Assembly: GCA_963969395.1 (NCBI GenBank)
Contig: OZ017801.1
Location: 10,173,611 to 10,237,610, forward strand
Direction: 5' to 3'
From: Pseudoscleropodium purum
Lineage: Eukaryota > Streptophyta > Bryopsida > Hypnales > Brachytheciaceae
DNA length: 64,000 nucleotides
A program made the position numbers and the translations under genes. Shown one piece after another: positions 35,501-47,594 of the stretch. Positions within the stretch are counted from its first letter, which is position 1, and the number at the start of each line of letters is the position of its first letter. The notes below the pieces were generated by a model. The model searched no databases. It was given only the letters and a program-made list of their open reading frames with translations, and was not told where the DNA came from.

Positions 35501-36917
35501 CGTCTCATCTCGTCACATTGAAGTCCTGGACCAACTGCGTACCTCTGATAAGTAGAGTGTGACATCCCAAAGAGTGAAATGGAAGAAAATGAACCGAAGA
35601 TAATTGCCAAGCAGTTTGTAGAATTGAAGCAGTGTAAAAAAAAAAAAAGAAAGGCTAGTTTAACTATTGATTGAAGAGAGAAAACCGTTCACTACCTACT
35701 ACCAGATATGAATCCACAGCATAAATGACCAAACCCACTAAACATGTCCATTTTGAGATCATGAACCTTCAAAGAGCATTCGAGTGTGATTCGTAGTTGT
35801 ACCTAAATATTTGAAGCCTGATACCAGGAATGTAATGACGTGATCCCTGGCTCCTCTCAACCCAAGCATTGTCGTATTTCAGATCGCATTAGGTTTTGGA
35901 ATCGGACATGGCAAGACAAAGGCCTTGCAAGAATCTAAGGTCACAAATTACTCTATATAACATTGGACAACTGAAACAAACATGGATGCAACACGTTCTA
36001 AACAAATGGCAATTGGGAGCAATAGACTGTTATCACATGCTGGTTGAACAGAAAAGCGAGCAGAGTCGGAACCCCACCCCATGGAGAAACATCAGAAAAT
36101 TTGCAAAATGTAACCGCGACAGAGCTTTGGTAGCAAACAGTTCTGGCCTTAGTAGCACTCTTAATCATTACATACAGACCAACGGCCTGCATACACATGC
36201 AACAAGGCATACCCTTGATTGAGGGTCCATGATACGAAAATGTTGCCCCTAGCAGGAGAGATTCTCCGCAGTACAGCAATGACTAAATCCTCATCGCAGA
36301 TAAGTATCTTCATCAGTATCTTTACACAAATATGGTATCTCTCAAAATTGTGAAGCACGACGGGCAGGAGGCGCCATCTCCATCAAATTTCACACTATCA
36401 AAACTAGTAAGTCCATCAACGCCAGCAGTAGCCCAGGTTTGGAGACAAAAAAAAGCTTTGAAGCTTGCATCTAATTGTCACTAAGTAAGACAAACTCTGG
36501 TGACACTTCACGCTCAGATACAAGATGTACAAACTATTAGATTCGCAGCAGGGATAACGCTAAAGAAGAGACAAAAAACGGACCTGAACAAGGATCAATA
36601 AATCCTTCCCAGATGCGAAACATTCCCGTCGTGAACTCCGGCCCTGTTCCTGTCGCACACTGACAGACGCCTGCAAACATATGCCTTCAAACTTCCGATT
36701 TCTTTTTACTCCCTTTCAGTGCCTGATAGTGGTACGTACAAGCGCCAAATGAACGTGTTTCTTCCTTTCTGGAGTACCAAGTCCCCAGAAACAGACAGCC
36801 TCACATTCGAGGAGGTCAGAGGTCAGAGTTGCTTTTTATCTCCACGAAAGATGTTTGACCGGCGTGACACAAAAGAGAATAACTAACTCTAAACCGCTTT
36901 GGTCAAACAGATTCTCT
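29511..36917. other. Copy B: genes absent; GC-raised segment, AT-rich DNA and repeats
   Basis: This is the counterpart of 1-7407 with no difference noticed. It holds the unrecognised GC-raised segment (29511-~30290), dispersed family 1 at 32178-32598, the 96-bp duplication at 34511-34693, dispersed family 2 at 34803-35151, and the mixed stretch below the SAUR gene with the 13-A run at 35636-35648. Confidence 0.65.
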
Positions 36918-37250
36918 CTACCTCGCGCGATCCTGGCCCATGACCTCGGATTCTTCAAACGCGGGAGTAGCACCTTCCAGCCACCACAACAAGTGCTCGA
37001 AAACGCCAGGAGCACAAGCAATGCGCAAACCTCCGTCGCAACAGAACCCGAACTCCTCTTCAGACTTGGCTAACAAATCTCGGAAGACGTTGTTTGAGAG
37101 ATACGATGTCGGGATGACAAACCTTCTCCGCTCCTTTCCGACGTACACAGCGAGGCAACCTGCGGGAACATCCGGTGGAGGACTCGGACATTCCACGTCG
37201 CTATCGTAGCTCTGGAAGCCTCCGTGATTGCCGCTAAGGATATCTCCCAT
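36918..37250 (-). CDS. SAUR-family auxin-responsive protein, 110 aa (copy B)
   Basis: The protein is identical to the copy A gene at 7408-7740, with the same start choice and the same in-frame hydrophobic upstream extension (to 37340), judged to be untranslated. The candidate TGTCTC element is at 37445-37450 on the minus strand. With two complete and presumably further copies, SAUR dosage would rise if the array is real. Confidence 0.92.
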   Translation of the reverse strand: MGDILSGNHGGFQSYDSDVECPSPPPDVPAGCLAVYVGKERRRFVIPTSYLSNNVFRDLLAKSEEEFGFCCDGGLRIACAPGVFEHLLWWLEGATPAFEESEVMGQDRAR

Positions 37251-37444
37251 ACTCCCCCAGGAGCCCAAAAATAGAGAACAGAAGATAATCGCGAAGAAAA
37301 GAAGAGTGAAATAGGAGTTGCGTACTGCAGATGATGGCAAGACAACAGAATAATCTCCAAATGTTCAAAAGTTAGAGCCACACAATCAACGCCGGAAGTG
37401 GCGATATTCCTTGCAAACTGAACAAAATCTTATTATCAAAATAA

Positions 37445-37450
37445 GAGACA
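37445..37450 (-). promoter_or_regulatory. Candidate auxin response element, copy B
   Basis: The same TGTCTC hexamer lies 195 bp before the copy B SAUR start. Confidence 0.45.
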
Positions 37451-37481
37451 AAGTTTGTCAAGAATCACACGAGGAACAACT

Positions 37482-37961
37482 CTACAACTTCGGCTTATCA
37501 AGAACATCAAGCTTTACGGCGATGGCCTGCACCAACATCAAGGTGGTGTCCACTTTGATATTCAAGGCCTCCATTTTGGTGTCCACTTTGATATTCATGG
37601 CCTCCATTTTGGTGTCGACTTTGATATTCAAGGCCTCCACCCTCAAAATTAACGCCTCCATGCGGCTCTGGGTGATAGATTGGTTGATGCCCACCGCAAT
37701 CGTCCCAAGCGCTAGAAGAGTACCGAAGAGCCTCCTCACATCTGCGTGGTACTTCTGCGAACAAACACAAAACAAGAAACTTTAGAACCAACACAAATCA
37801 TGCTTGACACCAAAGCAAGCAACAAACCCAACAAACCTAACGTCGAGGTTGACGAAGGGCCCCTCCAAGGTTGCCGGCGCGGCGGTGCAATGGCTCCTCT
37901 GGCTCCTCCACATTGTGTTCCGCAAGCCGGTCAAACCCCGCGCGCCAATAAACCTTGCCAT
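37482..37961 (-). CDS. Two-exon gene with mitochondrial-type presequence and 11-residue repeats (copy B)
   Basis: Exon 1 is 37961-37842, the 87-bp GT-AG intron is 37841-37755, and exon 2 is 37754-37482. The 130-residue product is identical to that of copy A, including the number of hendecad repeats (DNA repeats at 37542-37640). Family unknown; targeting to mitochondria or plastids is inferred from the Arg-rich, acid-free N terminus. Confidence 0.72.
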
Positions 37962-40900
37962 AACAATTCACTTGCAAAACACATAAAGCAAACCAACAAC
38001 GCGCGAAAGTTTTATACCTCATCGCAAGAGCGACCTGCCGCGCAAACACTCCCCACTCCCCGCTCCCTGCACTTATCCACGAAAGCGACCCGCCGCTCGA
38101 CCAGCGCAACACGCCTCACAACACTCCCGGCACTCATGAGACTCGCCAAGACTCGTTAATTCTTAAACGCCGGGACTATCACAAGCATCGGTGGCCATCA
38201 CTCTCTTTGGTACCCTTTTGCAACTAGACATCAATGGAATTTTTTAGTTTTTTTCAGAGATGAAACTACATGTCTTCTTCATTTCAGAAAAAAATTTAGA
38301 TTTTTTGTGGAAAATTGATTTATTTCGAGAATTTTTGAAGATAAAGTGAAGAAAAACTTCACTATCAACCCAAATTTATCTTAATATATAATTGATATAT
38401 GAAACCTTGATATTTTCATTTGTAAAAATACGTATTTTTTATCAATAGTGATTTTTTATAAATTTAAATGAGAAAATTAAAAAATCATTTTTTTAAAGTA
38501 AAAGGCAGAGATAAAATTATATTAATTAGAATATATATTAGAATAATTTGGGATTTTTAATACAAATGAAGGTTAGAATGAAAAACATAATATTGCAATT
38601 TAAATTTAAAAAATATTTTGAAATAAATAAATGAAATGAAATACACATAATATTGTCTAAGTTTGATTCTAACAATTGCAATATTTCTTTCAAATTTTAC
38701 AATTGCAATAATTCTTTCAAATTTTAGATTTTTTCAAAATTTCAAAATAGAATAGAAAGTTACAATCAAGGTTGACTAAGGCACATCCACTTTTTGGATG
38801 TGTAAATCTTAAGGGGTTAATTCTTTAGCGCTCCTTTTCCGTATGACAATTTTCGAAGCTTTAATTAATAAAATTGAAGTTCGACTCCCCAATTCAATTT
38901 ATTAATTACTTTCTTAAAATTCTAAAATTGAAATAATGGTATCAAATGAACTTATGTTGATAACTAAGTTGATAACTGAAGATATAGAATAGTTTGTATC
39001 ATTGTCAATTACATTATATGTAACCATATCTACATAGACAAACCTTGTGTTGGTATCCATATTTGTATACATACTGTTAAATATTTTAATTCAATTGTTT
39101 AAATACCCCCGGTCAATTCATTTTTTGAAATGGGCTAGCCAGTGTTTTTAAGAAGATAGTCAAAACGTAGTGTATTTCTCATGTTTAAATGATATACTTT
39201 ATTTTGGTACTCCAAGAATGCCATATAATTTTCACCCTAACCCCAAAAATTATGTGTATACATGCAAAACTAGCAAAGTTGCTTTGCCTCTACTTTTTTT
39301 GACGTGGCAACAAAGGACTACAATATTTTATGACAATAGCAATTTCTTATTGTTTATTCAACTTTGCATTGACAAATTGTGATCTCAAGGTATTAAGGGC
39401 ATTGAATTACAACAACTATTTTTATAATTGACAAAGAGGGTCACCTATTCTCATGCTCACAAAGCTAGAGGTCCTGCCTTTATATTATCCTTAATACAAT
39501 GCGTATTTGCAAACTCATTTTGCTTTAATGAATGGAGAATTCTATTGATTGAAATAATAGTATGATATATTTCCAACCTACAATAGTGTATGTATGTGTA
39601 CATATATATGAAAAGGATTAACAATTTGTTGTTGTAGAAGATGTATGGTATGAGAAAAAAGCATACCAATTTCTCAACCATTTACAAATGTCATGGTAGA
39701 AAGTATCTTTAGGATGATAAAGTATTCAATTTTTATACTAAAAATAGGTGATTTTCATCCAACTTTTGTGTACAACTTTTGTCAATTTTAAATCCACATT
39801 TAGTTGTTCATTGATTTTATCTACAATAGTTTATAAAAAGATAGTATATCAATACAATGTTTTTTTGTTTTTTCTTCTTTCCATAAACTTGATTTTGACA
39901 TCCAAAATAATTTCTTTTTCTTTTGCACGAAAACGAATAAATTCAAGATTTTGAAGTATAATTTCCACTTTCATTGCTTGAAAATTTTATAAGAATTCCG
40001 AAAAATTAACAATTCTTTAAGTTTGAAGTTAAGGATTTGGAACCAAGAAAATCTTTATACTCTAATTTTATTTACTATAGTTTACTTTCATTATCATATG
40101 AAATATATAGTTTTTTTAAAAATATTTTGCGTTTGATAATAATATAATTCATAGGAACTTCAAATTTTCACCAAGAAACCCAAATTTTTTGTACAAAGTA
40201 GAAGTCAAAGGCATTTGATTGCTAGCACAACATTCAATATCATTCAGTTGGGTTGTCCTCCCCTCAACAAAATGATGTGGGTTATTTCGCATCATTTCAT
40301 CCCACAAACGATATTTCATTCTATAATCAATAGCTATTAATAAGAACACTTATTAAGAAGTATAAGACTTTTTCTCCTTAGCTAAAGATGTCACAAATGA
40401 CAAATAGAAGGCATCCTTTCTTCAGGCGTCTAAATGTTATCAGTTGCTTTGAATGATTGGAGTATGGAAATTATAGAGCCTTGTATGGAGTTATTCCACA
40501 CTAACTTTTAGGCATTCAATTTTTGTGAATTTCAAAAGTAATGCCCACTCTTATAAACCAATGTTGTTTTCCATGTCTAGACATACATTAGTCCATCTAC
40601 AAGACCATTTCAAGGCAACAAATTTGCGCTTCTTTGTGCCAGGCATTAGAATGTTGACAAGCATCACAGACTGCACTATACACAATTGAATGTCCATTAA
40701 GAGATGTCCTACACACTTCTAAAGGCACAATTACAAGAACTTTGAAAAGACAAAAATTGCAATTGTAACTAGCTCTCATGTTTATTTTTCAACTTTTCAA
40801 AGAAACCAAGTGATGTAAGATCGTTTTCCATAGTTTCTTGTTTCCATGTAAAAATTGGAAGATTTGAAAAGGATGAAAAAGCAAAAAGGTTCTTGTGTGA

Positions 40901-43867
40901 TCCCAAATTCGCTATTTTCATAACTTTTTTGAAAGACATGTAATCTATAATTAGACTACATGGAAAAACAAGCAAAGGTTAATTTGGATCCTAAAGAAAC
41001 ATGTTGATATTGGTGAGGCAACTAGTTTTCTTTTAGGGCAATGAGAGACTAACAAAGCAACAAACCATCTTGATGACCCTAAACCAAACTAAACACCTTT
41101 GAGATAGATACCAAAGATCCTATATGTCATATCCGCATGAATTGTGTCGCGCCACATTGGATTACACATTTCAATCACATTGTCACTTTAGCTATTTCAT
41201 CCAATAAGAAGGAGGGATACATCTTTGAATATTACGTTTATATTGTTTTTTCATCTGTTTGCAACAAATTTTCAACCAAAAAACAATGAATGATTGTCCA
41301 ACTCATAGCGTTATCTATCCATGTAAATGAGGTGGTTTTGGTTATTTGTATAGTAAAGAGATAGATGAAGCAAATTGACCTCTATTTCTTAACCCTTAAA
41401 ATTTTTTATTGAGCCCATTCTCAACTTTTTGCAATTTCAGGCAAACTTTAGTGAATATATTTCTTTGAAACATTGCATGAAAAATTCAAAGTAGCTCCTA
41501 ATCAACATCTTCCACATGTGAAGCATTGTCTCAGTCCATTTTGTAACTACAAAGAAAGGTTTTTTTAAACCTTAACAATATAAATCACAAAATGGAATCC
41601 CATAAATAGCTACTTTTAAAATTTTGATTGATTGAGTTAGATTGGATTGGAATGGATGGATTGATATCTATGCTTAAAGTTTTGAATCATTGTATTCCAA
41701 TTAATAAGATGAAAATTGTGAAAGACTTTGTATTATTGGTAGTACATTCATAAATAATATATAAAGTTTTTTTGGAATTCAATTTTCAATTCTTGTGATA
41801 TAAACCAAATGGGAGGATATGTTTTACTTATAAGAACATTTTTACAATTGGGATCAACATTTCTAATTCCATATCAAGGTATTAGTGATTTGGATATGTA
41901 TTTCTTTCCAAGTAAATTTTTCTTGTAACATGGGTATGATTTATTTTTTGGGGGGGGGGATTCCCTTAAATTATTATAAACCTCAAGGGAAGTCACCAAT
42001 ATTAATCTAAGAATATTAGGTGAGTTAATATGTAGGGTTTCATTTTTGCTTGGCAACAAAACTCTAAAAGATCTAAAACAAAATTAGGGCTTCAAAAAAT
42101 CACATGCAAGCATAATCTCTAAATATTTCAAATATATTGTGGAAATCTATGTCAAATATGTTACATATATCCCCTAGAAATACACCTTGGACACATGTGG
42201 TTACCAAATAATACAAAGAACTCACTACTACAATGAGTGGAGAGCCCTTTCATTAATTGCAAAGTTAAAAGATTAAGGTGCTCTAAAAAGCATGCTAGAA
42301 AATGAAACTAGAAGCATAATGGATCAAGGAGACAATATTTACATATAATAAATCCATAAAATTATGAAACTATTTGAAGACATTTGTCTTACTAATTATC
42401 TTACAATACACTAAAAGTTATATTACAATTTTCAAAAATTATGAAAAATAAGCCGTTGTTGATTCAATTGGAACGGTTGAGAATAATGTGCATTACTATA
42501 TTAATTGTATGTTTACAAATGTACATTCAAGAGCTAAATGTCAATCTAAAAGCTATTACCAAATAGCTATTGAAGTGATTTATTGGAACGATTTTGTTTT
42601 TTCAAAATTCTTGAAATGGAGAATAAAAAATGTCTATAAAAGGAAAAAAATGTTATAAAAATTAAACTTGCTTGTTTATCTTTATTACTTCTTGGATTAG
42701 CAAATGAATATAGGTTGTAGGTTATCTAATAATATTATGTCATTATATTCAACATATACAAGCTAATTTGAACAAATGATCCTTTAATTGAAGCTTGCAC
42801 ATTCTACAATGAATGAAGAGTTTTCCCCCTTCTTGAGATGAATAATTTGTAGGTAAATGAGGTCGTGTGTAGTATATGTAGCCCACACGCCCATTTTGGT
42901 TTGGAACAACACAACTTTCAATCCAAACACCAGATTTTATAAGTTTTCTTTGGTTCCGAAAGAAATTTCTTTAACATGACAAGCAACCATGGATATAATT
43001 GGATGCTGCTAAGATGTGAGCCTCGAGCAGCGAGCCACGAGCCACGAGCAGGAACATGTGAGCAGGGAGCGTGAACATGTGAGCAGGGAGCAGGAACATG
43101 TGAGCAGTTCACTGTTCACGCTCCCATTTAGAGAAAATTTCAGTTGTAAAATCAAAAAATGTGCAAAAATATTGACAGTATTATCAAAAAATGTAGTGGG
43201 AGAAGGAGGGCCTATAAGCGTGGAATCACGGATATAGGATGAGGATGAATGAAAGGCATAATAAAGAAGGAAGAAAAAAATAAATATACTAAGAACAAAC
43301 AAGGAAAAAATGACAAATACATAATTGAAAAAATAAAAATAAAAATAAAAAGGTAAAAAATAAAAGAAAAAATAAAAGAAAATAAATAAGAAAAGATAAA
43401 AGAGTAATTACAAAAGGAAAAAAAAAGGACAAAAGAAAAGGAAAAAAAAAAAAACACCAAGAAGAAAAAAAAAATGGAAAAAATAACATATTTAAAATAC
43501 GACAGAAATAAAAAATTTGATGAGAAAAAAAACAAAATAAGAGAAGGGAAATACATGAATACGACGTAAGTATAAAACAAATGAAAGGGATAAACAGTAA
43601 TGACATAAAAAACAACACACGCAATGACCATAAACTGAATTTATATTTATATGAAGTCCTTATATAAGATATAAGTATTACAAACTGTAATACTCTAAAA
43701 CAATAATGAAAATACTACATGGATCTTTACTATAAAACTCCACAGTTTCATAATCTATATTTTCAACCACTCTGTACTATGAAAGTTTATGGTCTACATA
43801 TAATAGCTACGAAGAAAGAGTTTTCGAAAGACTACTCATTCTCTACAACTCCAGCCAGCTCTAGAAT
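37962..43867. other. Copy B: AT-rich DNA between the two-exon gene and the transposase relic
   Basis: This is the counterpart of 8452-14357. It contains the GC-rich flank of the two-exon gene, the inverted repeat at 38862-38908, the 21-bp minisatellite at 43020-43130 and the A-rich purine tract at 43245-43570. No gene was recognised. Confidence 0.6.
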
Positions 43868-45681
43868 CTACATGACCTCGTTGTATGAATACGTAGGCTG
43901 ATGAATGAACTTCTCCGTCTCGTAGTTCATCTTACACAAGTAGCAGAAGATGTAATACAAGTGCTTGCATGGCACCCATTTCCTGGTTGCAGCCTTAGCA
44001 CTCATGCCCAAGAAGTCCTCACAAGTACATTGTGGGATGGTGGAGACGGAGACAAGGTAAGCCTTGTCATTATCATTCACAATGGTAATAACCACGCCAC
44101 AATCCGGATGTGGAACAACTGTCACACCTGTGATATAATACCCATTCATGTGTTCGGTACTCATCCACCTATTCTTGTGATCAGCATGTGGGGCATCAGG
44201 GCTACGACGACACTTCTTCCCAAATCTGTTGCTAGGATGAGTGTCTGGGTGGTCTGCAACTTGAAACATAGATCGTGGTATGGGAATATTCACCTGAGTA
44301 AGAAACTTTTGGCGAGGTGACAATGCTTCTTGCTGTTGGAGTTGAAAGCCGGCATCTTCAAGATTGAGAATCTCTTCACAAGTGAGATTTGTTCCAAACT
44401 TCACAGGCCAAGTTAGAGGGACAAGGGGCCAATCAATAACAAATTGTTTCTTACTACCCATTACACATCGGTGAATGTCGTCAGGGCAGAAGAAGAATTC
44501 TGCCTCCATATTACGGCCTTTCCTCACATCCTTCTTCATCCCTGAGTAAGTCGGTGCAAGAGTGCCATTCGGGCCATATGCAATCTTGGTTTTGCAGGCT
44601 TGTCTTGATATGGCCTGAAGAGCTTGACATTGCCTCCTAGAGGATTTAGGGAGTCGGGCAATGTGCCATTCTTTGGGATCACAATTCGACTCCATCACCC
44701 TCGTCGTGTGAGCAACATGGTGTTGAGGGCTCTTCAAAGACTCCTCGATGCGCTGCGTAGTGGACTTGGTATTTGGCTTGGGAATAGAATAATTTACCTT
44801 GTCCGGACGATGTGAGTCGAACTCAGATCCTGGAGGTAGGTTGAGCTTGCGCTTTGTGGAACCAAATATCTCTGCCCCTTCTAAAATAATCGGATGATCA
44901 GGGAGGTCGCCAGCACCGGGGAACGACTTCATGGCTTGGGCAATGAGCTTGGGATCTCCACTATTCGTTGCCGCTCTAAGCTTCAATGCGGCTTGATCAG
45001 GCCCCTTACCTCGTTGTCCACCTTTCAGCCATTCGCGGTAATTAGTAATTTGCATGAAGGCTCGCACCATGTCATCCATTGTAGCTTCGTAGATGCACTC
45101 CATGGTATTCCCAGATTGCATCAACCACTTGTGATGTACGGACTCCGCCAGATTGCAGGAAGGCATCTCAGCTCGTTACTCAAGACTCAAATCCTGTCAA
45201 ATCAATTCAACAACTAAGTTAAGGATTGGAGAGGGAGTAAAACATTCAAGTTAGAAAACGAAACCAAATAGTATGAAAGTGAACTTACCAATATCATTTG
45301 GCCACCCCATTGTCTGTATCGCTGGTGCCAGAATGCCAACCATTCAAATAGAGAAGCCAAACATTCCTCTCTAGCAGCACCAGAGGTAGCCCACCATGCA
45401 CGAATTGCATGATATTTTTCGTCAGCCTCCCTTTGGGTCTTTGCATCTCTATACTCGCGACAGAGTTGTTTGTGCTGGAATTGGAGCTCAGGTTTGATGT
45501 ATTTGGTCGTATACTTGTCTAAGTTTGCAGACCAATGATAAAAACATGATCGTTCACGATCCTCCATAGGCCCATTAGGATCCCCTGAACCATACACCTT
45601 CCTAACAGCTATCCAATTTGTTTGGGCACTATCCGCCATGAATCCTTTAAAGTTGACGTTAGGCACACCGTTCTCAAGCAT
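43868..45681 (-). mobile_element. MULE-type transposase relic with SWIM zinc finger (copy B)
   Basis: Exons are 45681-45289 and 45166-43868, joined across a 122-bp GT-AG intron. The protein sequence is the same as in copy A, and it has the same 5' truncation at the GA microsatellite. Because both copies were duplicated with the whole unit, this element is a passenger rather than a fresh insertion. Confidence 0.78.
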
Positions 45682-45884
45682 AGAGAGAGAGAGAAGAGAG
45701 AAGAGAGAAGAGAGAGAAGAGAGAGAAGAGAGAGAAGAGAGAGAAGAGAGAGAAGAGAGAGAAGAGGGAAGAGAGAGAAGAGAGAGAAGAGAGAAGAGAG
45801 AAGAGAGAAGAGAGAAGAGGGAAGAGAGAGAAGAGAGAGAAGAGAGAAGAGAGAAGAGAGAAGAGAGAAGAGAGAGAGAGAAGA
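45682..45884 (+). repeat. GAGAGAAGA microsatellite, 18 bases longer than in copy A
   Basis: Two extra 9-base units relative to 16172-16356 explain the whole difference between the two tandem periods (29,528 versus 29,510). Confidence 0.95.
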
Positions 45885-46308
45885 CCAGGCCTCGTATAAC
45901 TTCTCAGGAGTGAGATTTCCCACTGAGCTTCGTCTTGAGAAATACTCGCCTTACTACTTGAGCATGGAATTCGACGACGTGAGGCTCACCATAACCACGA
46001 AGTGGTTGCCGCCCGTGAAGCTCGGCGGGGAGATTCGCGTCGCGTTCACGAGTCGTTCATGGGTGAAGTTTGTGCAGATTAGTTTGTACGCACCGCCGTT
46101 CACGACGCACGCGAATTCGATGAACCAGAGGATGGTGGTTTTGAATGTCACGGTGCCCCGGGAGGCGCGGGGAGCGTGGGAAGTCGTCGCGACGGCGCCG
46201 AGGAATGCGAATGTGACGCCGCCGGGGTGGTACATGCTCACCGCGCTCAACACGGGCGTGGCGCCTGCGATTCCGAGCAAGGCCTTGTGGGTGCAAATCA
46301 CGCCCTAA
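45883..46308 (+). pseudogene. C-terminal fragment of a GLOX-type oxidase (copy B)
   Basis: The 141 residues from the microsatellite edge to the stop are identical to copy A. The catalytic kelch domain is absent here too, so the truncation predates the tandem duplication. Confidence 0.82.
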
Positions 46309-47594
46309 GAATCTAAGATCGATCATGTCACCCGAAATTTGCATAATTTAGATTACATTGGGGGGGATCACAGTTCCCGATTTCAGACCTTCAACTCTGT
46401 CGGTGGTTTCACTTGTAGCCTGTGCAATTTTGAGTCTCCAATTCTTGTTTGAAAGTACTAGCCCCCCTTAGAAATCGCATTGTCCAAGTCGCCCTCCTTC
46501 TCAGAGTACGAAGTCTCTTCAAATCTGACAGCCCAATATTAGGGATGCAAAGCTCGCGATTCTTGTTTTGCGACTTGCAAATTGTTACCAATCTGGACAG
46601 GACAAGCTTGTTCTATCCCCAAAGTACTAGCCCCTTGCAGAATTTTGGAACGCAATACTGACGAAATCGCCTTCTTCGACAAGGCCAGCTCAAAACTCTA
46701 CTTTAAAGCAATGTGGTTAACGTCGGCACTTTTGATGATAAATTTCGGGCTCATACTTGTGCAAGGCTCAAAAAAACAGACGAGAGTGTCGGAGCGGGAT
46801 CCCTATTGCGATCATACCGAGCGCATTGCTCACTCCTGAGCTCTTCAGTTTGTACACCAACTCCCGTAATTTCAATCATTTTTTTTACAAATCAAGTAAA
46901 AATTGCGATCAAAGTCACATTCTGTTGTAGGCGAGTTGTTCAGTTGTAACTGTCACGAAAGCAGGGGCCCACCCACGAGACCTGCAATGGCTAAGGCCTC
47001 CTGCCATGTATTGGTCATCGAGGAAACTTCACAAGGGTGCTACAATTGAAAGTAGCTATTGCACTTTCATGTGGACCAAGTGGGTGGGGAAGGATACAAT
47101 TACAAACCCACACGTATTAGATTCTCTCAAAATGACTTGTTTCCACCGAGGTGAAACTTCAACTCCTCTCACGCTTGCCCACCCGGCAAGGCAATCGACG
47201 AAGGTTGTTTTGTCTTGTTGCTTGAATTAGCACAAAACTTGCTCGCCCAGCTCAACATGGCAGATTGGCAGGAGGGCCTGAGTGACAGAAATTGCGTGGA
47301 GATCCATTCATGTGGAAAAGTGCGACCATTAGTCTCCATTACTCTCCACTTTCGATCTCCATCGCTGTGTGTCTGTCAACTTAACGGCCAGATTGCGCCC
47401 TCACGCTCCACTTGGCGGATGCGCAGTCATCACGAAATCACTGCGCTTCTTGATTACGTCTTCGATGGGGCGATGCTACCACTCCAAGAGCACCAATTAT
47501 ACCAAGAATGCCAAGAGTTTGCAATTCTCCGACGCCGTGGTGGGTTGCGCTACATCGCTTGGCAATTTGAGGGTAAAGTGGAGGAGGCGGCGAG
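46309..47594. other. Copy B: intergenic stretch upstream of the monooxygenase
   Basis: This is the counterpart of 16781-18066, with the same pair of AAAGTACTAGCCCC segments. No gene was recognised; it includes the likely promoter of the following gene. Confidence 0.5.
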